From SIG714 sp964638675 (GTDB lineage: Bacteria > Bacillota > Clostridia > Oscillospirales > CAG-272): DNA of 64,000 nucleotides. Location: NCBI GenBank assembly GCA_964638675.1, contig CAZXAU010000011.1, forward strand, positions 1-64,000, in the 5' to 3' direction. The translations under genes were made by a program, and so were the position numbers. How positions within the stretch are numbered: position 1 is the first letter of the stretch; every line of letters begins with the position of its first letter. Of this stretch, positions 34,030-43,408 are shown one piece after another. A model generated the notes under the pieces. That model was not told where the DNA came from. It ran no database searches and saw only the letters and a list, made by a program, of their open reading frames with translations.

Positions 34030-34773
34030 TCATTGTTTGTCAGAACCGGCATATTTTTCTCCGGTAATCGTTTCAAAAGCCAATATGGCAGATTCAACAT
34101 TTGTATTGCATCCGAGCTTGTATGCAGGGGTTGAGGAAACAAGCTTGTCAACCGTGCTGAGAAGTTTTTCGAGCTTGTCCTTGTCCTCAGGCACTATTGT
34201 TGCCGACAAAAGAACCTTAAATGCATCAAATGCGGATAAGCGTTCAATTTCCGGAATACTTGCTCTGTAGATATAGCAGAGTGCCGTGAGCGGAACTGCA
34301 ACATTTCTCTGCCAGCATTCCTTTCCTGCCCAAGGGGTTCCGTATGCCAGAAATCCGCCATTTCCGTCAGGCATTATAATAGGTTTGTCACCGTTTACTA
34401 TACCGACATTATCCTTAAGCAAATTTCTCCAAAGCTTTATGTGAGTTGATTTTCCTGTTCCGCTCGGTGCGATAAAGGCAATTGCTCCGCCTTTATACTC
34501 AATCACTGCAGCGTGCAGGAAGAATCCGCCCATGTCTATAACCTTTTGTGAAATGACTCTGTATATTCTTGTCAGGGAAGCACGGGCACGGAGTGTCTCG
34601 TTCTCTGTTTCATAAAAACGGCACTCTTCATCGATATCCGCAGTTGTCACTTCGACAAATTCGGTCGGTTCACCGTCACTTTCGTATCCCCGGCAATATG
34701 TTTTGAAATAAGGGTCAACACTCCTGATGCCGAAATCTATGCCTGCTATTCTGTAGACACCGTAATCTTGCAA
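34030..34773 (-). CDS. HPr-kinase-like P-loop protein (RiPP-type kinase family)
   Basis: 247 residues from TTG at 34773, which has TGGAGG 9 bases upstream; the longer frame has no ribosome binding site. The P-loop FIAPSGTGKSTH (~110-121) lies in a HPrK/PEPCK-type fold, followed by VNGDKPII (~134) and YGTPWAGKE (~150), both typical of HPr-kinase-like proteins found next to PqqD genes. Such kinases phosphorylate hydroxyl residues on peptides in some lasso-peptide clusters; in this cluster a role in surface-polymer control is equally plausible. It is the first gene of the operon, with its own promoter. Confidence 0.8.
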   Translation of the reverse strand: MQDYGVYRIAGIDFGIRSVDPYFKTYCRGYESDGEPTEFVEVTTADIDEECRFYETENETLRARASLTRIYRVISQKVIDMGGFFLHAAVIEYKGGAIAFIAPSGTGKSTHIKLWRNLLKDNVGIVNGDKPIIMPDGNGGFLAYGTPWAGKECWQRNVAVPLTALCYIYRASIPEIERLSAFDAFKVLLSATIVPEDKDKLEKLLSTVDKLVSSTPAYKLGCNTNVESAILAFETITGEKYAGSDKQ

Positions 34774-34807
34774 AGCGTCATACCTCCAATCAATAATACA
34801 CACATTT

Positions 34808-34836
34808 ATCATATCATAAAATATTTGAAAATGCAA
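34808..34836 (-). promoter_or_regulatory. Promoter of the HPrK-like/PqqD/Cps operon
   Basis: Minus strand TTGCAT (34831-34836), a 17-base spacer and TATGAT (34808-34813). Confidence 0.75.
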
Positions 34837-34943
34837 TAGTTTTTCAGCGAAAGATTTATTTTACACGCTTTTTATTAATATATTGCCCTGAAATTTTATT
34901 TATTGTTTAAAATGTTCGGGCATAAGCTTCCCTGAAATATCAT

Positions 34944-34985
34944 AAACCGCATACCTTTGTCTGATATAGACAAAATATGCGGTTT
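34944..34985 (-). terminator. Terminator after the M6 protease gene
   Basis: AAACCGCATA pairs with TATGCGGTTT, and an inner TTGTCT/AGACAA extends the stem. It follows the stop of the minus-strand protease gene. Confidence 0.75.
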
Positions 34986-34996
34986 ACAGTTTATTT

Positions 34997-37144
34997 TCAG
35001 TTGAAATCGAAGGTTATCGTTGCCACACCGTTTGCACTGTCTATAGAATCAACAGTGAGTGTGAATGATACAGAAGTTCCGTCGTACCATTTGTAATTGC
35101 TGCCGAATGTGCTGCCGGCTTTGAAATAGTCTGAATTTTCAGCAAGTTCACCGCTGTCATAATTTTCAGTGGATTCAATACTGTTATTTCCGTCAGCTTC
35201 GATCACTTTGACAAATTTGTGTTCGGTTGAAGAATTATCGTATTCAAATTCGAGATATTCCCAAGTACCGGAGCTGCCTTCCTTCAGTGTTGCATCGACG
35301 TGATATATACGCACGAGAGCTTTTGAAGGCAAACCGTACACGCCTGCCGAGTCCTTGTTGAGCGATTTCGGTACAAAAAGGTCGATCAGTATGAATTCTG
35401 AATAGATATCTGCCGAATCATCCTTTTTTATTATGATGCAGTCTCCGCTTGAGACGAGATCGTTTATCTGTACTGTCGTATCTTTTTTGTCAAGAACAGT
35501 ACCGTTTGTCCATCCGAGCAGAAGCTTTGAAACGGCACCGTGGTCGCCGACATTGCAGTCCATCATATCGCCGCCGCCGACTCCTCCTGCGGGTCCCTGT
35601 TCAAGATCTGTGTCATAATAATCATAAAGTCCGAGCAGGTGTCCTGTTTCGTGAATGTATGTTGTGGCGTTTACTTTTACATTGCCTTTGCCGTAAAAAT
35701 CCTCATACATGAAATCGCATGATGCCCATATGTAATAACCCGGGAAGACAAATCCGCTCTCATTTTCAAAATAGTTTTCCGAAAGTGAAGAATATGTCCA
35801 TGCCCACCAGAGCACGCTTTCGCCTGTTTCATCAAAGGGTACCGAGTAGATAAGGTATACGGCATCGATCATATTGTCTCCGTTTGAATCGTAGTCATTT
35901 ATAAGATCAAGCTGACTTTCGTATTTTGCGAGGACGGTGTCGATTATGTTTTCAATGGGGGTAAAATATTCACCGGATGTTTCGGCATCATCGAACAGCT
36001 TTTCAAAATCGGAGACACTCATTCCGACATTATAGACATCTGTGAATGTATAATTTATCTTGAGCTTGCCGTATGAGCTTTTGCTGTAATAGGACTGAAC
36101 GCTTTCCCAACCGGTGGCACTTTCGCTTCCTTCAAAGGCTATACGCAGGTCGGACAGCTTTTTATCACTGAATTCATATCCCGGGAATTCTACAGGAATA
36201 ACTATCGCATTTGTTTCGCCAACTGGCTTGATTCCGTAGTTCGGCATCTGAGGATAATCGTTATTGTTTTCGCCGAACAGTTCATCGTAATTCTCATCAG
36301 TTACGGTTTCAAAATCCGAGGGCAGTGTGACCTCTTCAAAATTTTCCGGATAGCTGTAGGTCAGTTTGTGCGTACAATCGGTTTTTTCGCCGTCGTAGTT
36401 GTATTCCGATGTCGCTGTGATCGATTGAATTTTGCCGCACGATACGGTAATCTCAAGGTCTTTGAATAGCTCTGTAATCGATTCTTCGGGCGAATCACAG
36501 TCATAGAAAAGTGATTTGCATACCGAATTTATATCGGATTTTTTAGTGTCAAACTTAAATACACCGTTGCCGTCTTTATCGGTTATCTCTGACGGTGTAA
36601 AGAGGGTCTGTGCAAGAAGTATGGGTGTAAAGCCGTGATATGATGCATAATCAAATTCGCTGAAATGACTGCATGATGAGCTTATGCAATAGTATCCGTC
36701 ATCGGTCGCATAAAAGTAATCGATATCGCCGTTTTTGTGTGTACGCAGGTAATCGGTGTATGTATAGCCTTCATCGTCGGTGTATTCAAAACTTATAGCG
36801 TCAGAAGAGCAGTAGTAGGTCTCTTCATATTCAACTTCTCCGAGAGTCGAGAGAGAATAGACGACTTTATAGTCGTATGAGTTACTTATTATATAGTCAA
36901 GTGTAAGCTTTTCACCGGGAGCTACCGTGGGGTGTGTTGTGCCTGAGGGGACAGGCGAAGGAGTAAGTGTATTGCCGGTCTGATCAGCCGTTTTGTCTGA
37001 TGAAGTATCGGTGACTACGCTTGTGAGCGGTGTGGTTGTCGGTGTGTTTTTGTTGCATGATGCACCAAACAGGATCGTCAGTACAGTGATGACCAACACT
37101 AAAACTAATGCCGCTGACTTTTTGCATTTCATTGGTTCGTTCAT
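34997..37144 (-). CDS. Secreted M6-family metalloprotease lipoprotein
   Basis: 715 residues. A lipoprotein signal (lipobox ending FGASC near residue 30) is followed by a Thr/Ser-rich linker (~33-75). An N-terminal beta-rich region (~75-290) may be a propeptide. The catalytic domain follows, with zinc motif HETGHLLGLYDYYD near residue 496, the extended HExxHxxGxxD pattern of family M6 (immune inhibitor A-like). An acidic Ca2+-type loop (DYDSNGDNMIDAV, ~417) is seen. The C-terminal part is beta-rich. It probably cleaves host or matrix proteins at the cell surface. It is monocistronic. Confidence 0.9.
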   Translation of the reverse strand: MNEPMKCKKSAALVLVLVITVLTILFGASCNKNTPTTTPLTSVVTDTSSDKTADQTGNTLTPSPVPSGTTHPTVAPGEKLTLDYIISNSYDYKVVYSLSTLGEVEYEETYYCSSDAISFEYTDDEGYTYTDYLRTHKNGDIDYFYATDDGYYCISSSCSHFSEFDYASYHGFTPILLAQTLFTPSEITDKDGNGVFKFDTKKSDINSVCKSLFYDCDSPEESITELFKDLEITVSCGKIQSITATSEYNYDGEKTDCTHKLTYSYPENFEEVTLPSDFETVTDENYDELFGENNNDYPQMPNYGIKPVGETNAIVIPVEFPGYEFSDKKLSDLRIAFEGSESATGWESVQSYYSKSSYGKLKINYTFTDVYNVGMSVSDFEKLFDDAETSGEYFTPIENIIDTVLAKYESQLDLINDYDSNGDNMIDAVYLIYSVPFDETGESVLWWAWTYSSLSENYFENESGFVFPGYYIWASCDFMYEDFYGKGNVKVNATTYIHETGHLLGLYDYYDTDLEQGPAGGVGGGDMMDCNVGDHGAVSKLLLGWTNGTVLDKKDTTVQINDLVSSGDCIIIKKDDSADIYSEFILIDLFVPKSLNKDSAGVYGLPSKALVRIYHVDATLKEGSSGTWEYLEFEYDNSSTEHKFVKVIEADGNNSIESTENYDSGELAENSDYFKAGSTFGSNYKWYDGTSVSFTLTVDSIDSANGVATITFDFN

Positions 37145-37260
37145 GATTTTGATCTTCCTTGTTTTTTATTCATTTATTATTATATGCCGCATCATAATGT
37201 CATTGCTGAAACACTGATACGGCATATTTTATTGATTTATTTTAATATGCCGGAGCGGGT

Positions 37261-38553
37261 TCATTCCGACTTCGGGGCGTTATAGAGGTATTCAGGCTTG
37301 GCATTTTCGGTCAGGCATTCTTTTCCTATGATGACCTTTTGCAGATTGTCGATTGACGGAACCTCGTACATGATATCGAGCATTATCGATTCCATGATCG
37401 ATCGAAGGCCTCTTGCTCCCGTAGCACGCTCGATGGCACGGTCTGCTATTATTTCGAGCGATTCGGGGGTGAATTCAAGCTCAACATTGTCAATATCGAA
37501 CAGCTTCTGATACTGCTTGATTATTGCATTTTTCGGCTTTGAAAGTATACTGACAAGTGCCGTTCTGTCAAGCGATTCGAGTGACACTATTACGGGAAGA
37601 CGTCCGACAAGCTCGGGAATCAGGCCGAACTTGATTATATCGTGCGGCTGTACACCTGCATATATCTTTCTGTCGCTTTTTTGTTTTTTTGACAGTACTT
37701 TTCCCGAAAATCCGAGACCCTGCGAGCCTTCTCTTTCCTCGATGAGCTTATCTATCGTGTCAAAAGCACCGCCGCATATGAACAGAATATTTTCTGTATT
37801 GATCTGAATGAAATCCTGATTCGGATGCTTTCTTCCACCCTGCGGAGGAACATTTGATACCGTTCCTTCGAGGATCTTGAGCAAAGCCTGTTGAACGCCT
37901 TCGCCCGAAACGTCTCTTGTTATCGAACGGTTTTCGCTTCTTCTTGCTATTTTGTCGATCTCATCAATATATATTATGCCTTTTTCGGCTAAGCTTATAT
38001 CATAATCGGCTGCCTGAATCAGCTTTAAAAGTATGTTTTCGACGTCTTCGCCGACATATCCTGCCTCTGTAAGTGTCGTTGCATCGGCAATCGCAAATGG
38101 AACCTTAAGAGTTTTTGCAAGCATTTGAGCCAGATATGTCTTGCCTACTCCTGTAGGACCGAGCATAAGGACATTGCTTTTCTGTATGTCGACTCCGTCG
38201 TTTGCCTTTCTTTTTTTTGTTTTATCGCTTTTTGAAAGAATTCGCTTGTAGTGATTGTATACCGATACCGCAAGTGCTTTTTTCGCATCATCCTGACCGA
38301 CGACATATTCGTCAAGTGCAGATTTTATCTCAATTGGTTTCGGAAGTGTTTCGAGAGTAAGCTCTCCGGCATCTCCTCCTTTTTTTCTGCTCTTTGACAT
38401 CAAGCCTTTTTGCTCGGATATGAGCTCAGTGCATGCCTCCACGCAACTATCGCAGATATATGTGCCCGTGCCGGAGGGAATCAAAAACTGAATCTGCCTT
38501 TCGTCACGACCGCAGAATGAACAGTGGCGAAAATTTTCGCGTCCGTTTGCCAT
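37261..38553 (-). CDS. clpX: ATP-dependent Clp protease ATP-binding subunit ClpX
   Basis: 430 residues. The N-terminal zinc domain has CSFCGRDE and CDSCVEAC (four Cys, residues ~11-40). The AAA+ domain follows, with Walker A GPTGVGKT (~131), Walker B IIYIDEIDKI (~192), the pore loop GYVGED (~165) and the IGF-type loop for ClpP contact GLGFSGK (~285). It unfolds proteins for ClpP and lies directly downstream of clpP, in the usual order tig-clpP-clpX. Confidence 0.97.
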   Translation of the reverse strand: MANGRENFRHCSFCGRDERQIQFLIPSGTGTYICDSCVEACTELISEQKGLMSKSRKKGGDAGELTLETLPKPIEIKSALDEYVVGQDDAKKALAVSVYNHYKRILSKSDKTKKRKANDGVDIQKSNVLMLGPTGVGKTYLAQMLAKTLKVPFAIADATTLTEAGYVGEDVENILLKLIQAADYDISLAEKGIIYIDEIDKIARRSENRSITRDVSGEGVQQALLKILEGTVSNVPPQGGRKHPNQDFIQINTENILFICGGAFDTIDKLIEEREGSQGLGFSGKVLSKKQKSDRKIYAGVQPHDIIKFGLIPELVGRLPVIVSLESLDRTALVSILSKPKNAIIKQYQKLFDIDNVELEFTPESLEIIADRAIERATGARGLRSIMESIMLDIMYEVPSIDNLQKVIIGKECLTENAKPEYLYNAPKSE

Positions 38554-38658
38554 GTGTATGACCGATCCTTTCCTGTATACAAAAGCGACTTAGGTTAAAG
38601 CTTTTGTATCATTTGTTGAGTGTTGAATATTTAATTAAAAAGATGAATTGCTGAATTC

Positions 38659-38687
38659 GGGGACTGAAATCATCCGTCTCAGTCCCC
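38659..38687 (-). other. Hairpin between clpP and clpX
   Basis: GGGGACTGA and TCAGTCCCC pair over an 11-base loop right after clpP. There is no U tract, so it is more likely a partial terminator or mRNA stabiliser. Confidence 0.55.
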
Positions 38688-38696
38688 GTTAAAAGT

Positions 38697-39287
38697 TTAT
38701 GCTCTCTTATCGATAACCTTGTCGACAAGACCGAATTCCATAGCTTTTTGTGCACTCATGAAGTTGTTTCTGTCTGTTGCTTCAACAATTTCTTCATAAC
38801 TCCTGCCGGTGTTTGCGGCAAGAATTCTGTTCAAGCGTTCTTTTGTAGCAAGGAGGTTATCAGAATAAATCTTGATATCACTTGCCTGACCTGAGAGCCC
38901 TCCGCCGATCAGCGGCTGATGGATCATGATCTCACTGTTGGGCAGTGCAAGACGCTTTCCCTTGGCACCGGATGAGAGCAGAAATGCTCCCATGCTTGCG
39001 GCCATGCCTACACATATTGTACAGACATCGCATTTGATGAAGTTCATCGTATCATATATCGCGAGTCCTGCCGTGACAGAACCACCGGGACTGTTTATAT
39101 AAAAGCTGATATCCTTGTCAGGGTCCTGGGATTCGAGGAAGAGAAGCTGTGCCACAACAAGTGACGCTGTGACATCATTGACTTCGTCCGAGAGAAATAT
39201 AATGCGATCATTCAAGAGTCTTGAATAAATATCGTATGCTCTCTCGCCTTTGTTTGTTTGTTCAATTACTGTTGGAACAAGTGCCAT
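38697..39287 (-). CDS. clpP: ATP-dependent Clp protease proteolytic subunit
   Basis: 196 residues, normal length. The catalytic Ser is in GMAASMGAF (~94-102) and His in EIMIHQPL (~121); the conserved GGSVTAGLAIYD stretch (~67-78) and the C-terminal Asp region (VDKVID) are present. It forms the tetradecameric protease with ClpX. It is cotranscribed with tig and clpX. Confidence 0.97.
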   Translation of the reverse strand: MALVPTVIEQTNKGERAYDIYSRLLNDRIIFLSDEVNDVTASLVVAQLLFLESQDPDKDISFYINSPGGSVTAGLAIYDTMNFIKCDVCTICVGMAASMGAFLLSSGAKGKRLALPNSEIMIHQPLIGGGLSGQASDIKIYSDNLLATKERLNRILAANTGRSYEEIVEATDRNNFMSAQKAMEFGLVDKVIDKRA

Positions 39288-39340
39288 TGTATCAAATCTC
39301 CTTTTAAATTATAGAGGTTGATGATATATGCTGAGTAAGA

Positions 39341-40759
39341 TTATTCCGCGTCGGATTCTGCCTTTTTCTTTGATGTTCTCTTAGTTGTTTTCTTTTCTTT
39401 TACGGGCTTTTCTCCGGCTTCCGATTCCTCAGCTGCTGTCGGTGCTTCGGGAGCTGTTTCCTTAGGCTCATCACTCTTCGACTGCGTTATAACCGCATTA
39501 TCCACGATAAGTTTAACAGCCTTTTTCGCCGCAAGATCGGCAGATATATCTTTAGCATCGATCAGACCCTTTACCTGTTCGGACTCCATATTGTAGTATG
39601 AAGAGATATCGCTGTATTCCTTTTCGATCTCCTCTTCGGATACCTCAATATTTTCAAGGCTGACGATCTTTTCAAGTGCAAGGCGTATCTTGACCTGATT
39701 TTCAGCCTGCGGACGCATCTGTTCACGCAATGCATCAAGATCAAGACCTGTGTACTGGAAATATGTCTTGAGATCAAGACCGTTCATACGCAGACGGTTG
39801 TCATAGTCTCTGACAAGATTTTCTGTCTCTGCATCTATCATTTCAGAGGGAATATCTACCTCACAGGTTTCTACGATTTTTTGTATGAGTGAATTCTCAA
39901 CCTCGCTGTCTGCCTGTGCTTCTTTACCGGATTTGAGTTTTGCCGAAATATCAGCTTTATATTCATCAAGAGTATCGAATTCCGAAACGTCCTTAGCGAA
40001 ATCATCATCAAGCTCGGGAAGCTCTGTCTTTTCTATCTTATGGAGAACTATCGAGAAGGTTGCATCCTTTCCGGCAAGCTCGGGTGCATGGTATTCTTCG
40101 GGGAATTTGACCTGAATGTCAAATGAATCGCCGACATTGTGTCCTGTGACCTGCTCTTCAAAGCCGGGGATAAACGATCCCGAACCGAGAACGAGTGACT
40201 GCTTTTCTGCTGTGCCGCCCTCAAACTTTTTGCCGTCGGTTGAACCCGAATAATCGATCGTGACTGTGTCGCCGTTTTCTGCCGCACGGTCTGTGATCTC
40301 GGTAGTACGTGAATTACGATTACGAATCTTCTGAAGTTCGCTCTCAATTTCCTCGTTTGTGACTTCTCCGACATTCTTTACGGCTTCAAGTCCTTTGTAC
40401 TCTCCGAGCTTGATCTCGGGCTTGACTTTAACATTTGCTATTACCGTAACGCCGTTATCATTTATATCTTCGATGTCTATCTCAGGTCTTGAAACGACAT
40501 CAAGTCCCGATGCTTCAAGTGCTTTGGGCCATTCACTGTCAAGAAGATTATTTATAGCCTCTTCATAGCAAAAGCCCTTGCCATAAAATTTTTCTACCAT
40601 TGCTCTGGGTGCTTTGCCTTTACGGAATCCGGGAATTGTGATTCCGGGAGCCTTCTTTTTGTAAAGAGCGTCAACCTCTGTTTTGAATTTGTCGCTTTCA
40701 ATAAGGAATTTGATCTGTGCTGAATTTCCTTCATTTTTTACTGCTGAAATAAGTGTCAT
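39341..40759 (-). CDS. tig: Trigger factor
   Basis: 472 residues: the N-terminal ribosome-binding domain with the signature GFRKGKAP (~42-49), the PPIase (FKBP-like) domain (~150-245) and a long helical C-terminal chaperone domain. The tail is extended by an Ala/Glu/Lys-rich low-complexity stretch (~430-472), which is unusual but found in some Clostridia. It starts at 40759 with GGAGGAAAG upstream and a good promoter. Confidence 0.96.
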   Translation of the reverse strand: MTLISAVKNEGNSAQIKFLIESDKFKTEVDALYKKKAPGITIPGFRKGKAPRAMVEKFYGKGFCYEEAINNLLDSEWPKALEASGLDVVSRPEIDIEDINDNGVTVIANVKVKPEIKLGEYKGLEAVKNVGEVTNEEIESELQKIRNRNSRTTEITDRAAENGDTVTIDYSGSTDGKKFEGGTAEKQSLVLGSGSFIPGFEEQVTGHNVGDSFDIQVKFPEEYHAPELAGKDATFSIVLHKIEKTELPELDDDFAKDVSEFDTLDEYKADISAKLKSGKEAQADSEVENSLIQKIVETCEVDIPSEMIDAETENLVRDYDNRLRMNGLDLKTYFQYTGLDLDALREQMRPQAENQVKIRLALEKIVSLENIEVSEEEIEKEYSDISSYYNMESEQVKGLIDAKDISADLAAKKAVKLIVDNAVITQSKSDEPKETAPEAPTAAEESEAGEKPVKEKKTTKRTSKKKAESDAE

Positions 40760-40804
40760 TTTCTTTCCTCCGAAAAGAATGATTAATTAATTACATACCT
40801 GTTT

Positions 40805-40833
40805 ATTTTATCAATAATTGCTCTGAAAGTCAA
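40805..40833 (-). promoter_or_regulatory. Promoter of tig-clpP-clpX
   Basis: Minus strand TTGACT (40828-40833), a 17-base spacer and TAAAAT (40805-40810). Confidence 0.8.
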
Positions 40834-40898
40834 TACCTTTTTTTAAAAAAAACAATTTTATTATATTTTTTTATCCCACACGGACAGGCATTATGCTT

Positions 40899-41600
40899 TC
40901 AAATTATCTTGTGAGGGCAAAAATCGAGATAATCGGCAGAAATCAGTCTGAACGTTATCCCCTCATATTCAAATTCAGAGGGAATCGCATATCTGCCGTG
41001 TATATGTCCGAAGTAGCATTTGCGTACATTATGTGCCGTCATTACATTTATTATCTCACGGCATACAAATTTATCGAGTACAGGCGGAAAATGCAGGAAG
41101 ACAAGTTTTTCAAGATCGTTGTAATTCGTTTCGGCATCAACGAGGCTTCTCTCAAGCCTCATGCACTCTCTTGCCACGATCTTCGGATAATCTATACCAT
41201 CAGGGGCGGCAGATTCGTTGTACCATCCTCTTGTTCCGCATATTGCATATCCGGTCGATGAAAGGGAATTGTTATACAGGAGTTCTATATTATTTATGGA
41301 TCTGTCGGCAAGGGCAGCCTTTACCTTTTTTACAGTTGACCACCAATATTCGTGGTTCCCTTTGGAAATGATTTTTTTACCGGGAAGCTTTGAAATAAAT
41401 TCAAGATCGGGCATTGCGTCATCAAGGGTCATTGCCCATGAGATATCACCCGGAATGACCACGGTATCCTCTTCATTTACAATGGCAGACCAGCGTTTGG
41501 AGAGTTTTTGTGTATGATCTTTCCATCTGTCGCCGAATATATCCATCGGTTTTCCGCTTGTAAGTGATAAATGTGTATCTGCAATTACAAAAAGCGACAT
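40899..41600 (-). CDS. Calcineurin-like metallophosphoesterase
   Basis: 233 residues. The metal motifs are FVIADTHLSL (~4-13), IPGDISWA (~49-56), SKGNHEYWW (~79-87) and FGHIHGRY (~197-204). It has no signal peptide, so it is probably a cytoplasmic phosphoesterase. Homologues are annotated as predicted phosphohydrolases; the substrate is unknown. No partner gene is obvious. Confidence 0.9.
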   Translation of the reverse strand: MSLFVIADTHLSLTSGKPMDIFGDRWKDHTQKLSKRWSAIVNEEDTVVIPGDISWAMTLDDAMPDLEFISKLPGKKIISKGNHEYWWSTVKKVKAALADRSINNIELLYNNSLSSTGYAICGTRGWYNESAAPDGIDYPKIVARECMRLERSLVDAETNYNDLEKLVFLHFPPVLDKFVCREIINVMTAHNVRKCYFGHIHGRYAIPSEFEYEGITFRLISADYLDFCPHKII

Positions 41601-41793
41601 AAAAGCTCCTTATCATTAATTGATCGGACGGTTGAAAACGAAGCCTGACGGCAAAAAATATCCTTATTATACTTATTGTCGGGCAATTCGACAGCTCCGT
41701 TCGAAAAAGGTACATACATAAATCGAATATAATGCATATACTGTAAGTTTTTGAAAATAATAATTACAAAACCAACCGAAAGGCGGTAGAATT

Positions 41794-41997
41794 ATGGATA
41801 GATTCAAACCTTATGAGGAGAGCGGCTCCGAAAAAAAGAGCAAAAAAAGGAACAAGGGCATTATCTGCGACGTCCGCAACTGCATGTATCACGACGGAGT
41901 AGGCAGATGCATGGCAGAGCAGATCGCCGTGGGTCCAACATATGCAACATCTGCAAGTGACACGGTTTGTGCGACCTTCAGACCGAAACAGCTCTGA
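41794..41997 (+). CDS. DUF1540 cysteine-containing small protein
   Basis: 67 residues. A Lys-rich N-terminal half is followed by the DUF1540 motif with four Cys at fixed spacing: CDVRNCMYHDGVGRC and a final VCATF. It could bind a metal. Homologues are common in spore formers. GAAAGGCGG precedes the ATG. Function unknown. Confidence 0.82.
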   Translation: MDRFKPYEESGSEKKSKKRNKGIICDVRNCMYHDGVGRCMAEQIAVGPTYATSASDTVCATFRPKQL

Positions 41998-42063
41998 GAA
42001 AATTTCTTTTTAAGCGTGAGCTGTCAATCAGCCCGCTGTTTGCAATGCCGCTTTTTACCTGTC

Positions 42064-42963
42064 TTATTCTTCGGGCTCCCAGCCTTTTGCAGGGGTAAGA
42101 TTACGGTCAAAAAAATCAGCGGCATTTTTATATAGAATTTTTTCGGTAAGCTGTTTACCGTAACCCCGTTTTTCCATTTCGTATGCAAGATTCGAGATAT
42201 ATCTGACAGAAGGCAGTCCTTCCGGCGTCTCTCTTATGCCGTCAAAATCCGCACCGATGCAAACAGTATCTTCACCGTCAAGCATTATGTAATGCTCAAC
42301 ATGCCTGAGCACATCCGAAATCGTGGCTCTGCCGTAACAAAGATGCTGAGGACACAGAGAGATCCCGACAATTCCGCCGAGATCGCGGATGACCGAAAAC
42401 TGTTCGTCTGTCAGGTTTCTCGGGTGGTCATATACCTTTCTTGAGTTGGAATGGCTGGCGATCAGCGGCTTGCCTACCTCCATGGCGATTGCGGCACAGT
42501 CATAGAAGGTTTTTTCGCTTGAGTGGGAGATATCTGGGATAATGCCGAGCCTGAATGCGTGCCTGAGAACAGATACACCAAAGCGTTCCAGACCGTACTG
42601 TGTATCGTATCCTCCACCGATGCAGGTCCTGCCCATCCAATTGAGGGTGAGAAGACGGACACCGAGTGAGTACATAATATCAAGACGCTCAAGCTTTCCG
42701 CAAAGAATTTCGGCACCTTCAACCGCAAGAACGGAGCCCTTTTTCGGAATCGCGAAAGAGTCGATATTTGATGCGATCTCGAGCATTTTTTTCCACATAT
42801 CATCAGATTCCAATGACGGATCGCTCCATATTGCAAACACCTGACGGTATGTTTCGTATGAAAATGTTCCGGCTTTATTGACCTGTGTCTTTTCATTGTC
42901 AAAGGTCATGAGATTGTTGTAAAGCTCGGACAGTGTATCACAGTGCAGATCAAAATATTTCAT
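42064..42963 (-). CDS. Membrane dipeptidase-like peptidase M19
   Basis: 299 residues from the ATG at 42963 (GAAGGAAAA upstream); a TTG at 42981 also fits. Zinc ligands are seen in FDLHCDTL (~4-11), AVEGAEIL (~100), ISHSSEKTF (~146) and ASHSNSRKVYDHPRN (~171). Renal-dipeptidase homologues cleave dipeptides including D-amino acid forms. The protein has no signal, so it is cytoplasmic. It ends the lepB-rbgA-PHP-rnhB-yraN run. Confidence 0.9.
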   Translation of the reverse strand: MKYFDLHCDTLSELYNNLMTFDNEKTQVNKAGTFSYETYRQVFAIWSDPSLESDDMWKKMLEIASNIDSFAIPKKGSVLAVEGAEILCGKLERLDIMYSLGVRLLTLNWMGRTCIGGGYDTQYGLERFGVSVLRHAFRLGIIPDISHSSEKTFYDCAAIAMEVGKPLIASHSNSRKVYDHPRNLTDEQFSVIRDLGGIVGISLCPQHLCYGRATISDVLRHVEHYIMLDGEDTVCIGADFDGIRETPEGLPSVRYISNLAYEMEKRGYGKQLTEKILYKNAADFFDRNLTPAKGWEPEE

Positions 42964-42991
42964 CTGAATATTTTCCTTCAAATAATATTAT

Positions 42992-43390
42992 TTATTTAAT
43001 GTTTGAAAGCGTAAATGCCGATTCAAGATGCTTCAGCTTGTAACCCTCATCACTCTCGTATATCTCGATCACATCAAACCTCGGGGTCAGTTTGGATCTG
43101 CTCTTCAGCATATACACCTTTGCCGTGAATATGATATTCTTCATTTTTGATTTTGTCACGGCAAGTGCCGGTCTGCCAAATCCGGGATAGTTTCTTTCAT
43201 CACGCATCTTAACTTCGACAAAGGCGATCATATCATCTTTTTCGGCAATGATATCAATTTCTCCGTGTCCTGATTTATAATTCTTCTGTAATATCCGATA
43301 TCCATTAGATTTCAGATATTGAGCGGCTATACCCTCGCCGACACTGCCTGCGGCTCTTGTTGTAATATCATCTTTACTCTTGACGTTCAT
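42992..43390 (-). CDS. YraN/UPF0102 nuclease-like protein
   Basis: 132 residues with the restriction-endonuclease-like motifs HGEIDIIAEKDDMIAFVEVKMR (Asp and E-V-K, residues ~42-63). The N-terminal GEGIAAQYLKSNGYRIL is typical. The role is uncertain; it is predicted to be a Holliday-junction-type nuclease. It is directly downstream of rnhB, the common order in Firmicutes. Confidence 0.88.
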   Translation of the reverse strand: MNVKSKDDITTRAAGSVGEGIAAQYLKSNGYRILQKNYKSGHGEIDIIAEKDDMIAFVEVKMRDERNYPGFGRPALAVTKSKMKNIIFTAKVYMLKSRSKLTPRFDVIEIYESDEGYKLKHLESAFTLSNIK

Positions 43391-43408
43391 GGCAATTCTG
43401 AATTATCT

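Noticed and set aside
29772..34836. Complete capsule locus or lasso-peptide cluster
   Set aside because: No glycosyltransferase, flippase, polymerase, precursor peptide or cyclase gene is seen among the genes of the operon.
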